In this document: piece after piece, positions 31,602 through 40,750 of the stretch | Numbering within the stretch: the first letter of the stretch is position 1 | Layout of the letters: each line of letters starts with the position of its first letter | DNA from: an uncultured Pelagibacteraceae bacterium | GTDB taxonomy: Bacteria > Pseudomonadota > Alphaproteobacteria > Pelagibacterales > Pelagibacteraceae | Direction: 5' to 3' | Assembly: GCA_902600485.1 (NCBI GenBank) | Contig: CACKJD010000001.1 | Location: 1 to 64,000 of the forward strand | DNA length: 64,000 nt | The notes under the pieces: generated by a model | What the model was told of the DNA's origin: nothing | Databases searched by the model: none | What the model saw: the letters and a program-made list of their open reading frames with translations, nothing else | Position numbers and translations under genes: made by a program

Positions 31602-33704
31602 TTATTTTAAAGTATAGACTTTTAAATAAATACCATACTCAGGGTCTTCAGCAAAAAAATCTAAATTACTAGTCACATCAAAATTTAAATTATCACGCTT
31701 ACTTTTATAAGAGATTTCGGTAGAAGTTTCATGAACCGAAAGAGCATAAGATGAATTGTGTGATGCTCTATAATCTGCTGCAATTACAAAATTATCATTG
31801 TAACTGTCTTCTGTAGTTTGGTCTCTAGTATACTTTGTCATTAAATTAAAACCACTATCTGTAATTAAATCGAAACCTATTCCAGTATGTACACTGTGGG
31901 TGGCATTATTAATGTTATCTAAAGTGTATTTATCTCCACTTGATGAATATGAAAATTTTTGTTTTGTTGACGGGCTCATATCAGCAGAGTAATTAAAATC
32001 AAAATAAGGTAAAAAGGTCTTATTTTTTAAGTCAAATTTTTTATCAATATTAGCACCAACTGAGGTAATAAAATTTCCAATGTACTGATCTTTAAATTTT
32101 AAATTTAAACCTGCAGCACCTGTTTCCGTATATTCTGCAAAATGTGTTACACCGTAGTCTATTTTAATTTTGGGTGTAAAATTTAAGTTATTTTTTGAAA
32201 GAGTATCTCTTAAACTAAAAGAGCCATACATTTGCTCCCCTGATCTCTCACCATTAGTTGAAGTTGAACCACTATTATTAATTAAATCAGAATTTATAAA
32301 ACTTAAACCTAACAAGTGATCAGTAAATCTTTCTTCTCCTTTAGGTTTAGTCTCATAAAAAGTCAGGCCAAATGTACTCATATTTAATGCACTTCCAAGG
32401 TCTCCCACATCAACATCATCACTTCCAAATCTTAATGCAATACCTCTCATTATGTTATCTTTACCTCTTTTGTCTGCACCTATTGTGATTGCTGAAGTAT
32501 TTATTTTTTTTGAGGATGAAACAGAGGTATCACCTATTCGACCTACGCTAATTGTTCCTTCGCTCCATAGAGACCAACTAGAATTTTCATTATCGGTTTT
32601 TGAAGAATTATAATTAGATAAATAAACTGGTAGCAATGTTTTTGATAAGGAGTTTAAAATTTCATTATTAAATTGAAATTTAATATTTTGATTAGTTAAG
32701 TTTCCCCTGTTGTTGTTCCTTCTTAACCATTGCATACGATTGATTACTGGATACGTGGTGTGTTGTATTAATTTTTTTGCGCTTTCAGATTGAGTCTCAA
32801 TAGAAGCAACATCATCTTTATTAGCTGTTGGATCGATACAATTGACGACACCAAAGCCACAGCTTAAATCATATTCGGCAACATCTCTATTAGCAGCATT
32901 ATTTTTTGAATCTAAAATAAATAATTTAGAACCATCATCACTAAACGCAATTCCTGAAGGTTCCTCAATTTGGCCAGAAAGGTCGTAACCCCCTTCAAAT
33001 TTTACATTAGATAAATCAAAAGGTGTGCTTAGAGTGAATTCTTTAATTTTTTGTGCACTTACTCCTGTAACGTACATTTTAGATCCATCGGCACTAAATG
33101 CTAACCCTTGTGGATTCCCATTAATTGCTTGTAGAGTACTGCTGTTTGTTCCAATATATTGTTTTTGAAGAACTGCGTTTGAGAGATCAAAGGGACTACC
33201 TAATGAATATTGTTTAATCGAGTCAGTGCCTGTCGCATCATAAATAAAAAGTTTTGTTCCATTCGTATTAAATGCGATAGCTATAAAACTTAAACCGTCC
33301 CCATTAAAATATGTATTCTGATGTACGCTGGTTGAAACATCATAGGCAGTTGATAAATTATACTCATCTATTTCTTGTTCATCTGTTCCAGCAAGAAATA
33401 ATTTTGTACCATCAGAATTAAATTTTATATCTGTTGCATCTACTTGTTGTGAATTATGAAGAAATTCATTAGAATTTTTGGTAGCAGTTGAAATATCAAA
33501 AGCAGTAGATAAATCAAATTCAAAAATTTTATTTTGACTCTTTCCAACAACAAACATTTTAGTTCCATCTGGTTTAAATGTTATTCCATGTGCAATTTTT
33601 TGCGTAACACTTTTGCTGTCAACAAATGATGAAACTTCTCCAAAAGCATTAATATTTACAAATAAGAAAATAATTATGAAAGTTATTTTATTTATAAGTT
33701 TCAT
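31602..33704 (-). CDS. Secreted beta-propeller plus C-terminal autotransporter-like outer-membrane barrel
   Basis: 700 aa; signal peptide; repeats such as 'FKPDGTKMFVVG', 'FNSDGTKLFLAG', 'FSADGSKMYVTG', 'FSDDGSKLFILD'; C-terminal half is amphipathic beta-strand rich. Confidence 0.65.
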   Translation of the reverse strand: MKLINKITFIIIFLFVNINAFGEVSSFVDSKSVTQKIAHGITFKPDGTKMFVVGKSQNKIFEFDLSTAFDISTATKNSNEFLHNSQQVDATDIKFNSDGTKLFLAGTDEQEIDEYNLSTAYDVSTSVHQNTYFNGDGLSFIAIAFNTNGTKLFIYDATGTDSIKQYSLGSPFDLSNAVLQKQYIGTNSSTLQAINGNPQGLAFSADGSKMYVTGVSAQKIKEFTLSTPFDLSNVKFEGGYDLSGQIEEPSGIAFSDDGSKLFILDSKNNAANRDVAEYDLSCGFGVVNCIDPTANKDDVASIETQSESAKKLIQHTTYPVINRMQWLRRNNNRGNLTNQNIKFQFNNEILNSLSKTLLPVYLSNYNSSKTDNENSSWSLWSEGTISVGRIGDTSVSSSKKINTSAITIGADKRGKDNIMRGIALRFGSDDVDVGDLGSALNMSTFGLTFYETKPKGEERFTDHLLGLSFINSDLINNSGSTSTNGERSGEQMYGSFSLRDTLSKNNLNFTPKIKIDYGVTHFAEYTETGAAGLNLKFKDQYIGNFITSVGANIDKKFDLKNKTFLPYFDFNYSADMSPSTKQKFSYSSSGDKYTLDNINNATHSVHTGIGFDLITDSGFNLMTKYTRDQTTEDSYNDNFVIAADYRASHNSSYALSVHETSTEISYKSKRDNLNFDVTSNLDFFAEDPEYGIYLKVYTLK

Positions 33705-33730
33705 TTATAGTTTTTATTTTTTTCTGGAAA

Positions 33731-34678
33731 CTATATCAATTTATCTTTAAGATCAAAAGCCAACATAAGCTCATTCCACTCCCTTTTTGATAGACCTGAC
33801 TGTTCAGAATCTACTTTTTCACCACTGATCAGATTTTTAATAATCTTTTTTCCTTTAGATGATACCTCCGTGCCACCTACTCTATAGTCCATAAAAGCTT
33901 CATAAGTTGTTGGCACCCATCTTTTTAAAGTATCTAACATTACATCAGCGTAAGCTCTAATTTCATATTGAGCATGGTGGTCAGCTCTCAGTCTTAAAAA
34001 ATTCATTAAATTTAAAAGATCGGTTTTCCAGTACCACTGAGTATAGGTATTTAAAGTTAAATTCATTCTAGCAAGTTCTCTTGCAAGACCAGTTTCTTTT
34101 TCATCAACGACAGAACCATCGTATCTTTCATTAAGCATTGTTTCATAATTTTCGTATGTTCGCTCTGCATCATTTTTTAAAAGGCTTAAAACCTTTTTAG
34201 CTTGTTCACCTTGAAGTACATCTCCTCTACCTTGTCTGTTACTTTTTGATTGAGCTGCTAAGTGTTCATTTTTTGGAAGATAAAATTCTTTGTCTAAAAT
34301 TGAATAACGTGCTGAGTATTCATTAACATTTGCTGTTCTATGTCTTATCCACTGTCTCGCAATAAATATTGGTAGCTTCACGTGGTATTTAATTTCACAC
34401 ATTTCAAATGGTGTGCTGTGCCAATGACGCATTAAATATTTTATTAGTCCACTATCTGTTGAAACTTTTTTAGTTCCTTTGCCATATGAAACTCTAGCTG
34501 CTTGAACAATTGATGTGTCATCGCCCATGTAGTCTATAACTCTAACAAATCCATGATCTAAAACTGATATTGCATCGTAAAGGATCTTTTCAAGCTCTGG
34601 GGCTACTACTCTTTTAGTTTTATTTTCTTGAGATTGTAAATCCTTTATTTCCTGAGCTTGTTCTTTTGTAAGTTTCAT
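33731..34678 (-). CDS. thyX: Flavin-dependent thymidylate synthase
   Basis: 315 aa; '[19 protein letters not shown]' matches the ThyX signature RHRxxSxNExSxRY with a variation. Confidence 0.95.
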   Translation of the reverse strand: MKLTKEQAQEIKDLQSQENKTKRVVAPELEKILYDAISVLDHGFVRVIDYMGDDTSIVQAARVSYGKGTKKVSTDSGLIKYLMRHWHSTPFEMCEIKYHVKLPIFIARQWIRHRTANVNEYSARYSILDKEFYLPKNEHLAAQSKSNRQGRGDVLQGEQAKKVLSLLKNDAERTYENYETMLNERYDGSVVDEKETGLARELARMNLTLNTYTQWYWKTDLLNLMNFLRLRADHHAQYEIRAYADVMLDTLKRWVPTTYEAFMDYRVGGTEVSSKGKKIIKNLISGEKVDSEQSGLSKREWNELMLAFDLKDKLI

Positions 34679-34717
34679 GAATTATTTATTGAATCTAATA
34701 TAATTGCTTTTATATTA

Positions 34718-34988
34718 TTAGTGTTGGTTTTCCAACTACGACGATAAACGAATTTCGTAATAAACATTGCGGACGTGGGGGCAGTACCCACCACCTCCAC
34801 CAATAATTTACAACTTATGGGGGTGAACTAGGATCGACGGATGTCTAAAAGTCTTTCTTTCGTTCGGAATTGTTCCACCGTAACGGGCTATTTATAATTG
34901 CAAATAATAAATTTGCACTTGCAGCTTAATTAATTTTTTAATTAAGTTACGGGGTTTTGGGGCACCTGGCAACAGAACGCCCCTTTTT
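34718..34988 (+). ncRNA. ssrA: tmRNA, circularly permuted two-piece gene
   Basis: T-arm/acceptor 'GCGGACGTGGGGGCAGTACCCACCACCTCCACCA' precedes 5' piece 'GGGGGTGAACTAGGATCGACGG'; CACCTCC pairs with GGGGGTG; tag ORF GCAAATAATAAATTTGCACTTGCAGCTTAA; 3' 'GGGGCACCTGGCAACAGAACGCCCCTTTTT'. Confidence 0.92.
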
Positions 34989-35017
34989 ATTTTTAAAAAA
35001 ATTTTGTAAATTATTTA

Positions 35018-35314
35018 ATGTTTTTTGGTTTTATAGTTCTATTAATAATTTATCTACTGCATGAATATATAACCGCTTGGATAAGATACTATAATAAGAC
35101 TGATAAAAGATTTGGTGACTCAGTCTGGAGATGGTCATATGACTATCAGGTAAAAGGAGTCAGAGATGTTTCTGATTTAGATGATAAAGAATTCGTGAGA
35201 AAAAGAAGAATTAGAAACCGAACAGTTTCATTTATGTATTGGAATTTTTTTATTGGTTTTACAGTTACAATGTATTTGATAAGTGACGTTTTAATGTTTA
35301 TTTTAAACAATTAA
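35018..35314 (+). CDS. Hypothetical membrane protein downstream of tmRNA
   Basis: 98 aa ORF with TM segments at both ends and a charged middle. Confidence 0.55.
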   Translation: MFFGFIVLLIIYLLHEYITAWIRYYNKTDKRFGDSVWRWSYDYQVKGVRDVSDLDDKEFVRKRRIRNRTVSFMYWNFFIGFTVTMYLISDVLMFILNN

Positions 35315-35318
35315 GCTA

Positions 35319-35690
35319 TTAATACAAAAATTTTTTTAAATCAGGTTTAAAATATTTTGGTCCTTTCATAACTTTTCCCTTTTCATCGTAAATGGGCTTC
35401 CCGTCATCACCTAATTTGCTCATATTGGATTTTTGAACCTCCTCAAAACACTTATCTAAATTGATGCCAAATGCATGACCGGCACCATATGTAACATATA
35501 AAATATCTGTTAATGCATCAGCGGCTTCTTTTAAATCTTTTTTTTTTACAGCTTCTTTAAATTCATTAAGCTCTTCCTCAATTAAATTAATTCTTAAGTT
35601 GTTAATATTTTCACTACTTAAACTAGCTTTATTTTTAACTTCTTGTCCAAATGTCGTCATAAATAATCTGACTTTTTCAAAATTTGTCAT
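35319..35690 (-). CDS. MazG-like/phosphoribosyl-ATP pyrophosphohydrolase-like nucleotide pyrophosphohydrolase
   Basis: 123 aa; 'LIEEELNEFKEAVKKKDLKEAADALTDILYVTYGAGHAFGINLDKCFEEVQKSNMSKL'. Confidence 0.85.
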   Translation of the reverse strand: MTNFEKVRLFMTTFGQEVKNKASLSSENINNLRINLIEEELNEFKEAVKKKDLKEAADALTDILYVTYGAGHAFGINLDKCFEEVQKSNMSKLGDDGKPIYDEKGKVMKGPKYFKPDLKKFLY

Positions 35691-35747
35691 TTCTCTCCTA
35701 TATGATTCTTTTCATTTTTAATGTATAAGATAAAATAAATTATCCAA

Positions 35748-37136
35748 ATGAAATTTAGAAAAGAATTTGATAGCATTGGTAAAATTAATGTGCAAAATGA
35801 TAAATATTGGGGCGCATCTACTGAGAGATCAAAAAAGTTTTTTGATATAGGCGAAATTTATGTTCAAAAGATTCTTATAAAATCAATCGCAATCATAAAA
35901 AAAGCAGCAGCAATTGTTCATAAAAAAGATAAACAAATTGAAACAAAAATCGCTAGAGCAATTATAAAAGCATCAAACGAAATAATTTCTGGAAAACTTC
36001 AAAATAACTTTCCATTAAAAGTTTGGCAAACAGGATCTGGCACTCAAACAAATATGAATGTAAACGAGGTTATTTCAAATCGTGCAATCAAAATTTTAGG
36101 GGGTAAGTTAGGTTCAAAAAAACCAGTACATCCGAACGATCATGTAAATAAATCTCAATCCACTAATGATGTTTTTCCCACTGCCATGCATATAGCAATA
36201 GCCTTAGAAACAAAAAACAAACTTCTACCAAACTTAAATCTTTTAAATAAAGAATTAAAAAAAAAAATTATAAAATTTAAAAAAATAATAAAAGTTGGCA
36301 GAACTCATTTACAAGACGCAACACCATTGACACTTGGTCAAGAATTTTCAGGTTACCAGTCTCAATTGCAAGACTGTATTAAAAGAATTAAAATTGCTAT
36401 TAAAGAGATATATTTTTTAGCTCAAGGGGGCACAGCTGTAGGAACAGGTATCAACACAAAAAAAAACTTTGATAAAAAAATTTGTAAAGAAATTAGAAAA
36501 TTGACAAATATTAATTTTAAACCATCTAGAAATAAATTTGCTGCACTTGCTGCTCATGATTCTATTGTTAATTTTTCTGGCACTTTAAATACCACTGCCG
36601 TGTGTCTATTAAAAATTGCAAACGATATTAGATTTCTTGGATCTGGACCTAGAGCAGGTTATGGTGAATTAAATTTACCAGCAAATGAGCCTGGATCTTC
36701 AATAATGCCAGGGAAAGTAAATCCGACTCAATCTGAGGCAGTTACGATGGTTTGTGTCAAAGTGATAGGTAATCATACAGGTATCACGATCGCTGGGTCT
36801 CAAGGACAATTTGAACTCAATGTGTTCAAACCATTGATTGCGTATAACATTTTGCAATCAATTGATCTACTTTCTGACAGTACAAAAAATTTTGCAAATT
36901 TTTGTGTTAAAGGAATTAAAGCAAATAAAGATAAAATGAAGAAAGATTTGGATAATTCTCTAATGTTAGTCACTGCATTGGCTCCTAAAATTGGTTATGA
37001 TAAAGCTGCACAAATTGCAAAAAGGGCTCTAAAAAATAATACAACTCTCAAGACCGAAGTAATCAAAAGTGGTTTAATGAATGAAAAAGAGTATCACAAA
37101 ATTGTAGATCCAAAAAAAATGATTCAGCCGGCGTAA
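35748..37136 (+). CDS. fumC: Class II fumarate hydratase
   Basis: 462 aa; 'YWGASTERSKKFFDIG', 'GSGTQTNMNVNEVISNRA', 'GSSIMPGKVNPTQSEA'. Confidence 0.95.
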   Translation: MKFRKEFDSIGKINVQNDKYWGASTERSKKFFDIGEIYVQKILIKSIAIIKKAAAIVHKKDKQIETKIARAIIKASNEIISGKLQNNFPLKVWQTGSGTQTNMNVNEVISNRAIKILGGKLGSKKPVHPNDHVNKSQSTNDVFPTAMHIAIALETKNKLLPNLNLLNKELKKKIIKFKKIIKVGRTHLQDATPLTLGQEFSGYQSQLQDCIKRIKIAIKEIYFLAQGGTAVGTGINTKKNFDKKICKEIRKLTNINFKPSRNKFAALAAHDSIVNFSGTLNTTAVCLLKIANDIRFLGSGPRAGYGELNLPANEPGSSIMPGKVNPTQSEAVTMVCVKVIGNHTGITIAGSQGQFELNVFKPLIAYNILQSIDLLSDSTKNFANFCVKGIKANKDKMKKDLDNSLMLVTALAPKIGYDKAAQIAKRALKNNTTLKTEVIKSGLMNEKEYHKIVDPKKMIQPA

Positions 37137-38674
37137 GATGAAATTATTTTATTTGCAAATATTTTAAATTCAATCCAATTTGAAATTTTTATGCCTCCAC
37201 TATTAAATTCATAAATTAATTCGTCAATCTGTTGGAATTCTTTATCTTTAAAGTTATCGTTTGTTATTTTTAAAATTTTAAAGTCATTATTTGTAAGGTT
37301 GATCAATAACGCAAAATTTATTTTTTTTAAATTATTCCTATTTTTTTTTGGTACTACAAATTTATTATACAATTTGTTTAAATCATTAATTAAAAATTCG
37401 ACATCTCCTTTAAACATTAAATTATTTTGTTCTTCATATATAAGTCCTTTTTTAATTATTAAATTCGCAATTTTATCATTGAAAAATACTGAGTTACTAA
37501 GTTCTAAAGTTTGACCTTTGAAATTTGCGTTTATTTTTAAATTATCAAATAACGGATTATTTTCTAATTTTTTTATATTTAATTGTATTTTACCATTAAA
37601 ATTATCGTTTAGAATAAAATCCTTTGATAAAATTTCTTTCAAAAATAAATTATTTAAAAATAATTTCTTAAGTTTAAGACTATCTAAAGATGAATTTACA
37701 TCAAAATTAAATGGATCTAAAAATATTTTTCCAGAAAAAATAAATTTATTGTTACCAATAAATGATTTAATAGAATCAAAATTAACTTTTTTATTACTCA
37801 ATTCATAATTAATAATATATCTTGACCTATTTAAATAGATTTGTAACTTATTTTGTAATTTTTGATCTATATATTTCGTCGAATTTATAATATTTAGTTT
37901 TATTTTTTTAAATTTTAAATTTGTTAATTGCTCTTGCTTATTAGAATCTTGCTTCCAAGTTACACTAAATGGAATATTAAATATTTCTCCATCTGATGTG
38001 ATAACATCATTGTTTATTTTATCTTTATATAATATATCAATTCTCCTTATATTTAAAAATGAAATGGTTTCATTGTTCATATCTTGATAAAATAAATTTG
38101 CCCTTTTAATTATCATTGATTTTTCCTTAAAACCTTTTTTCAAAAATTTATTAACGTAATTTAAATCTAACTTATTAATAAAAAAATTTGCCTCAAAAAG
38201 CTCTACAGATTTTATCTTTAATTCTCTTTTTTTAAAAAAATTAGTTTGAAATAAATAAATTTTTAATTTTTTTATTTCTGCAATTTCTTTTTGAAAATTA
38301 TTGTTATTATGAAATATAACTACATCATTAATTTGGAAGTGGGGTTTGGGAAGTATTGAATAACTAATTTCAGGAGTTAGCGAAAATTCTAAACCGTATT
38401 GATCATTTATTAATTTGGTTAAATAGTTTTGATCAGTTTTATTATACATTATTCCAGGAAAAGAGAGATAAACAAGGTAAGAAAATACCGCTAAACTAAA
38501 AAAAAAGATTAAGTAATTTATCTTAAATTTTTTTACATAAAACTTATTATATATATTTAATATTTCTTTTTTTATATTTTGTGTTTTTAAGAGGTTTTTT
38601 GTATGTTCAAAGATATTATTAAATTGTTTGAATAAGTTTAATAAAAAATTTAATTTCAATTTAAAATTTTTCAT
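37124..38674 (-). CDS. AsmA-like membrane-anchored protein
   Basis: 516 aa; single N-terminal TM then 'YGLEFSLTPEISYSILPKPHFQINDVVIFHNNN' as in the AsmA N-terminus. Confidence 0.6.
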   Translation of the reverse strand: MKNFKLKLNFLLNLFKQFNNIFEHTKNLLKTQNIKKEILNIYNKFYVKKFKINYLIFFFSLAVFSYLVYLSFPGIMYNKTDQNYLTKLINDQYGLEFSLTPEISYSILPKPHFQINDVVIFHNNNNFQKEIAEIKKLKIYLFQTNFFKKRELKIKSVELFEANFFINKLDLNYVNKFLKKGFKEKSMIIKRANLFYQDMNNETISFLNIRRIDILYKDKINNDVITSDGEIFNIPFSVTWKQDSNKQEQLTNLKFKKIKLNIINSTKYIDQKLQNKLQIYLNRSRYIINYELSNKKVNFDSIKSFIGNNKFIFSGKIFLDPFNFDVNSSLDSLKLKKLFLNNLFLKEILSKDFILNDNFNGKIQLNIKKLENNPLFDNLKINANFKGQTLELSNSVFFNDKIANLIIKKGLIYEEQNNLMFKGDVEFLINDLNKLYNKFVVPKKNRNNLKKINFALLINLTNNDFKILKITNDNFKDKEFQQIDELIYEFNSGGIKISNWIEFKIFANKIISSYAG

Positions 38675-38716
38675 AATGTGTTAAATAATTTATATTAGTT
38701 TAATTTATTAATTAAA

Positions 38717-40750
38717 ATGGCAAATCTTGAATATATAGATAATTTAAATAAGTCTCAAAAAGATGCTGTTTTATGCATCGATGGTCCACTTTTAATTGTT
38801 GCTGGAGCAGGATCTGGTAAAACTAAAGTGCTAACCTCAAGGATAGCCCATATTTTGAGGGAAAATAAAGCATTCCCTAATGAAATACTATCTGTAACTT
38901 TCACAAATAAAGCTGCTAGGGAAATGCAAAATAGAGTGAGTAAAATTCTTAATAATAAGGAGATAGGATTACCATGGCTAGGCACTTTCCACTCAATATG
39001 TGCTAAAATTTTAAGAAGACACGCTAAGGCAGTTAATTTAAATCAAAATTTTACAATTATAGATCAAGACGATCAATCTAGACTAATTAAATCAATCTGT
39101 AACGCAGAAAATATTGACATTAAAAAAATTTCACCAAATTTTATAATTTCTTTAATTAATAAGTGGAAAAATTTAGGTTGGTATCCAGAAAATGTAATTT
39201 TGAAAAAAAATGATACTCTTGAAAAAAATTTGTTAAAAATTTATAAGATTTATCAATCAAAACTTATTGATCTTAATGCATGTGATTTTGGTGATTTAAT
39301 TTTACATTGTGTATCTATTTTTGAGAGAAATCGCGATATTAATGAAATGTACTCTAAAAATTTTAAATATATTTTAGTGGATGAGTATCAAGATACAAAT
39401 TTCATTCAAAGCAAATGGTTAAAACTATTAACAAAAAATCATGAAAATATTTGCTGCGTAGGTGATGATGATCAATCTATTTATAGTTGGAGGGGCGCTG
39501 AGATAAAAAATTTTTTAGAATTTGATAAGATGTTTAAAAATACCAAAATTATTAAACTTGAGGAAAACTATAGATCTACTCAAAATATTCTTAATGTTGC
39601 GTCAGAATTGATATCTAATAATGAAAATAGAATGGGAAAGACTCTTAATTCAAATCAAAGTCAAGGAGAATTAATTAATTTAAATTGTTTTAAGAATGGT
39701 AAAGATGAGGCAACAGGTATTTCTAAAATTCTTGAAAATAAAATTTCTAAAAAATATAAATTAAACGATGTGGCTATATTAGTTAGAGCAATTTTTCAAA
39801 CTAGAGAATTTGAAGAAAGATTTCTGAAAATAGGCTTACCATATAGAATATTGGGTGGAGTAAAATTTTATGAACGAGCTGAGATAAAAGATTGCGTAGC
39901 ATACCTTAGAATTGTCTATCAAAACAAAGATGACTTAGCTTTTGAGAGAATTATAAATGTACCCAAAAGATCAATAGGTGATACATCATTTAAAATGATA
40001 AGCGAACACGCAAAAAAAAATGGTTTATCTCTTGAACAATCATCAAAAAATTTAATTAGTTTAAATAAAATAAAACCTAAAACTAAAATAGGTTTATTAA
40101 GTTTTTTGAATTTATTAGAAAAGTGGAGAGATGATTATTTTAATAGAAAAATTGGACATGTAAAATTACTGCAAATAATATTAGATGAGTCTGGATACTC
40201 GTTATTATTAAAAAATAAAAAAGATCTTGAAAATGAAAACAGACTTGAAAATATTAAAGAACTTTTAAACGCGATGAAAGATTTCGATAATTTAGAAAGT
40301 TTTTTAGAACATGTGTCTCTTGCTTCATCAATAGATAATGATTGGGATGGTGAAAAAGTTAATTTAATGACTATGCATGCATCAAAAGGTCTTGAATTCG
40401 ATACTGTTTTTTTGCCAGGTTGGGAGGAGGGTCTATTTCCACATCAAAAATCAATAGATGAAAAAGGGCAAAAAGGTTTGGAAGAAGAAAGAAGACTTGC
40501 GTATGTAGGTATTACTAGAGCTAAATACGAAGTATATATATCATTTTCACTTAACAGATTTTATCAAGGAGATTGGATAGATAGTATTTCATCAAGATTT
40601 GTTGATGAGTTACCTGAAAAATATATTAAAAAAGTTAATAATTATGAAAGAGAGGAAGATGAATTTTTTGACTTTAATCAGGATCAAGATAATGAGGAAG
40701 ACATTTACAGAAGTCCAGGCTGGCTAAGATATCAAAAGCGTTTGAAATGA
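38717..40750 (+). CDS. UvrD/PcrA/Rep-family superfamily 1 DNA helicase
   Basis: 677 aa; 'LNKSQKDAVLCIDGPLLIVAGAGSGKTKVLTSRIAHIL', 'DEYQDTN', 'VGDDDQSIYSWRGA', 'LMTMHASKGLEFDTVFLPG'. Confidence 0.94.
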   Translation: MANLEYIDNLNKSQKDAVLCIDGPLLIVAGAGSGKTKVLTSRIAHILRENKAFPNEILSVTFTNKAAREMQNRVSKILNNKEIGLPWLGTFHSICAKILRRHAKAVNLNQNFTIIDQDDQSRLIKSICNAENIDIKKISPNFIISLINKWKNLGWYPENVILKKNDTLEKNLLKIYKIYQSKLIDLNACDFGDLILHCVSIFERNRDINEMYSKNFKYILVDEYQDTNFIQSKWLKLLTKNHENICCVGDDDQSIYSWRGAEIKNFLEFDKMFKNTKIIKLEENYRSTQNILNVASELISNNENRMGKTLNSNQSQGELINLNCFKNGKDEATGISKILENKISKKYKLNDVAILVRAIFQTREFEERFLKIGLPYRILGGVKFYERAEIKDCVAYLRIVYQNKDDLAFERIINVPKRSIGDTSFKMISEHAKKNGLSLEQSSKNLISLNKIKPKTKIGLLSFLNLLEKWRDDYFNRKIGHVKLLQIILDESGYSLLLKNKKDLENENRLENIKELLNAMKDFDNLESFLEHVSLASSIDNDWDGEKVNLMTMHASKGLEFDTVFLPGWEEGLFPHQKSIDEKGQKGLEEERRLAYVGITRAKYEVYISFSLNRFYQGDWIDSISSRFVDELPEKYIKKVNNYEREEDEFFDFNQDQDNEEDIYRSPGWLRYQKRLK

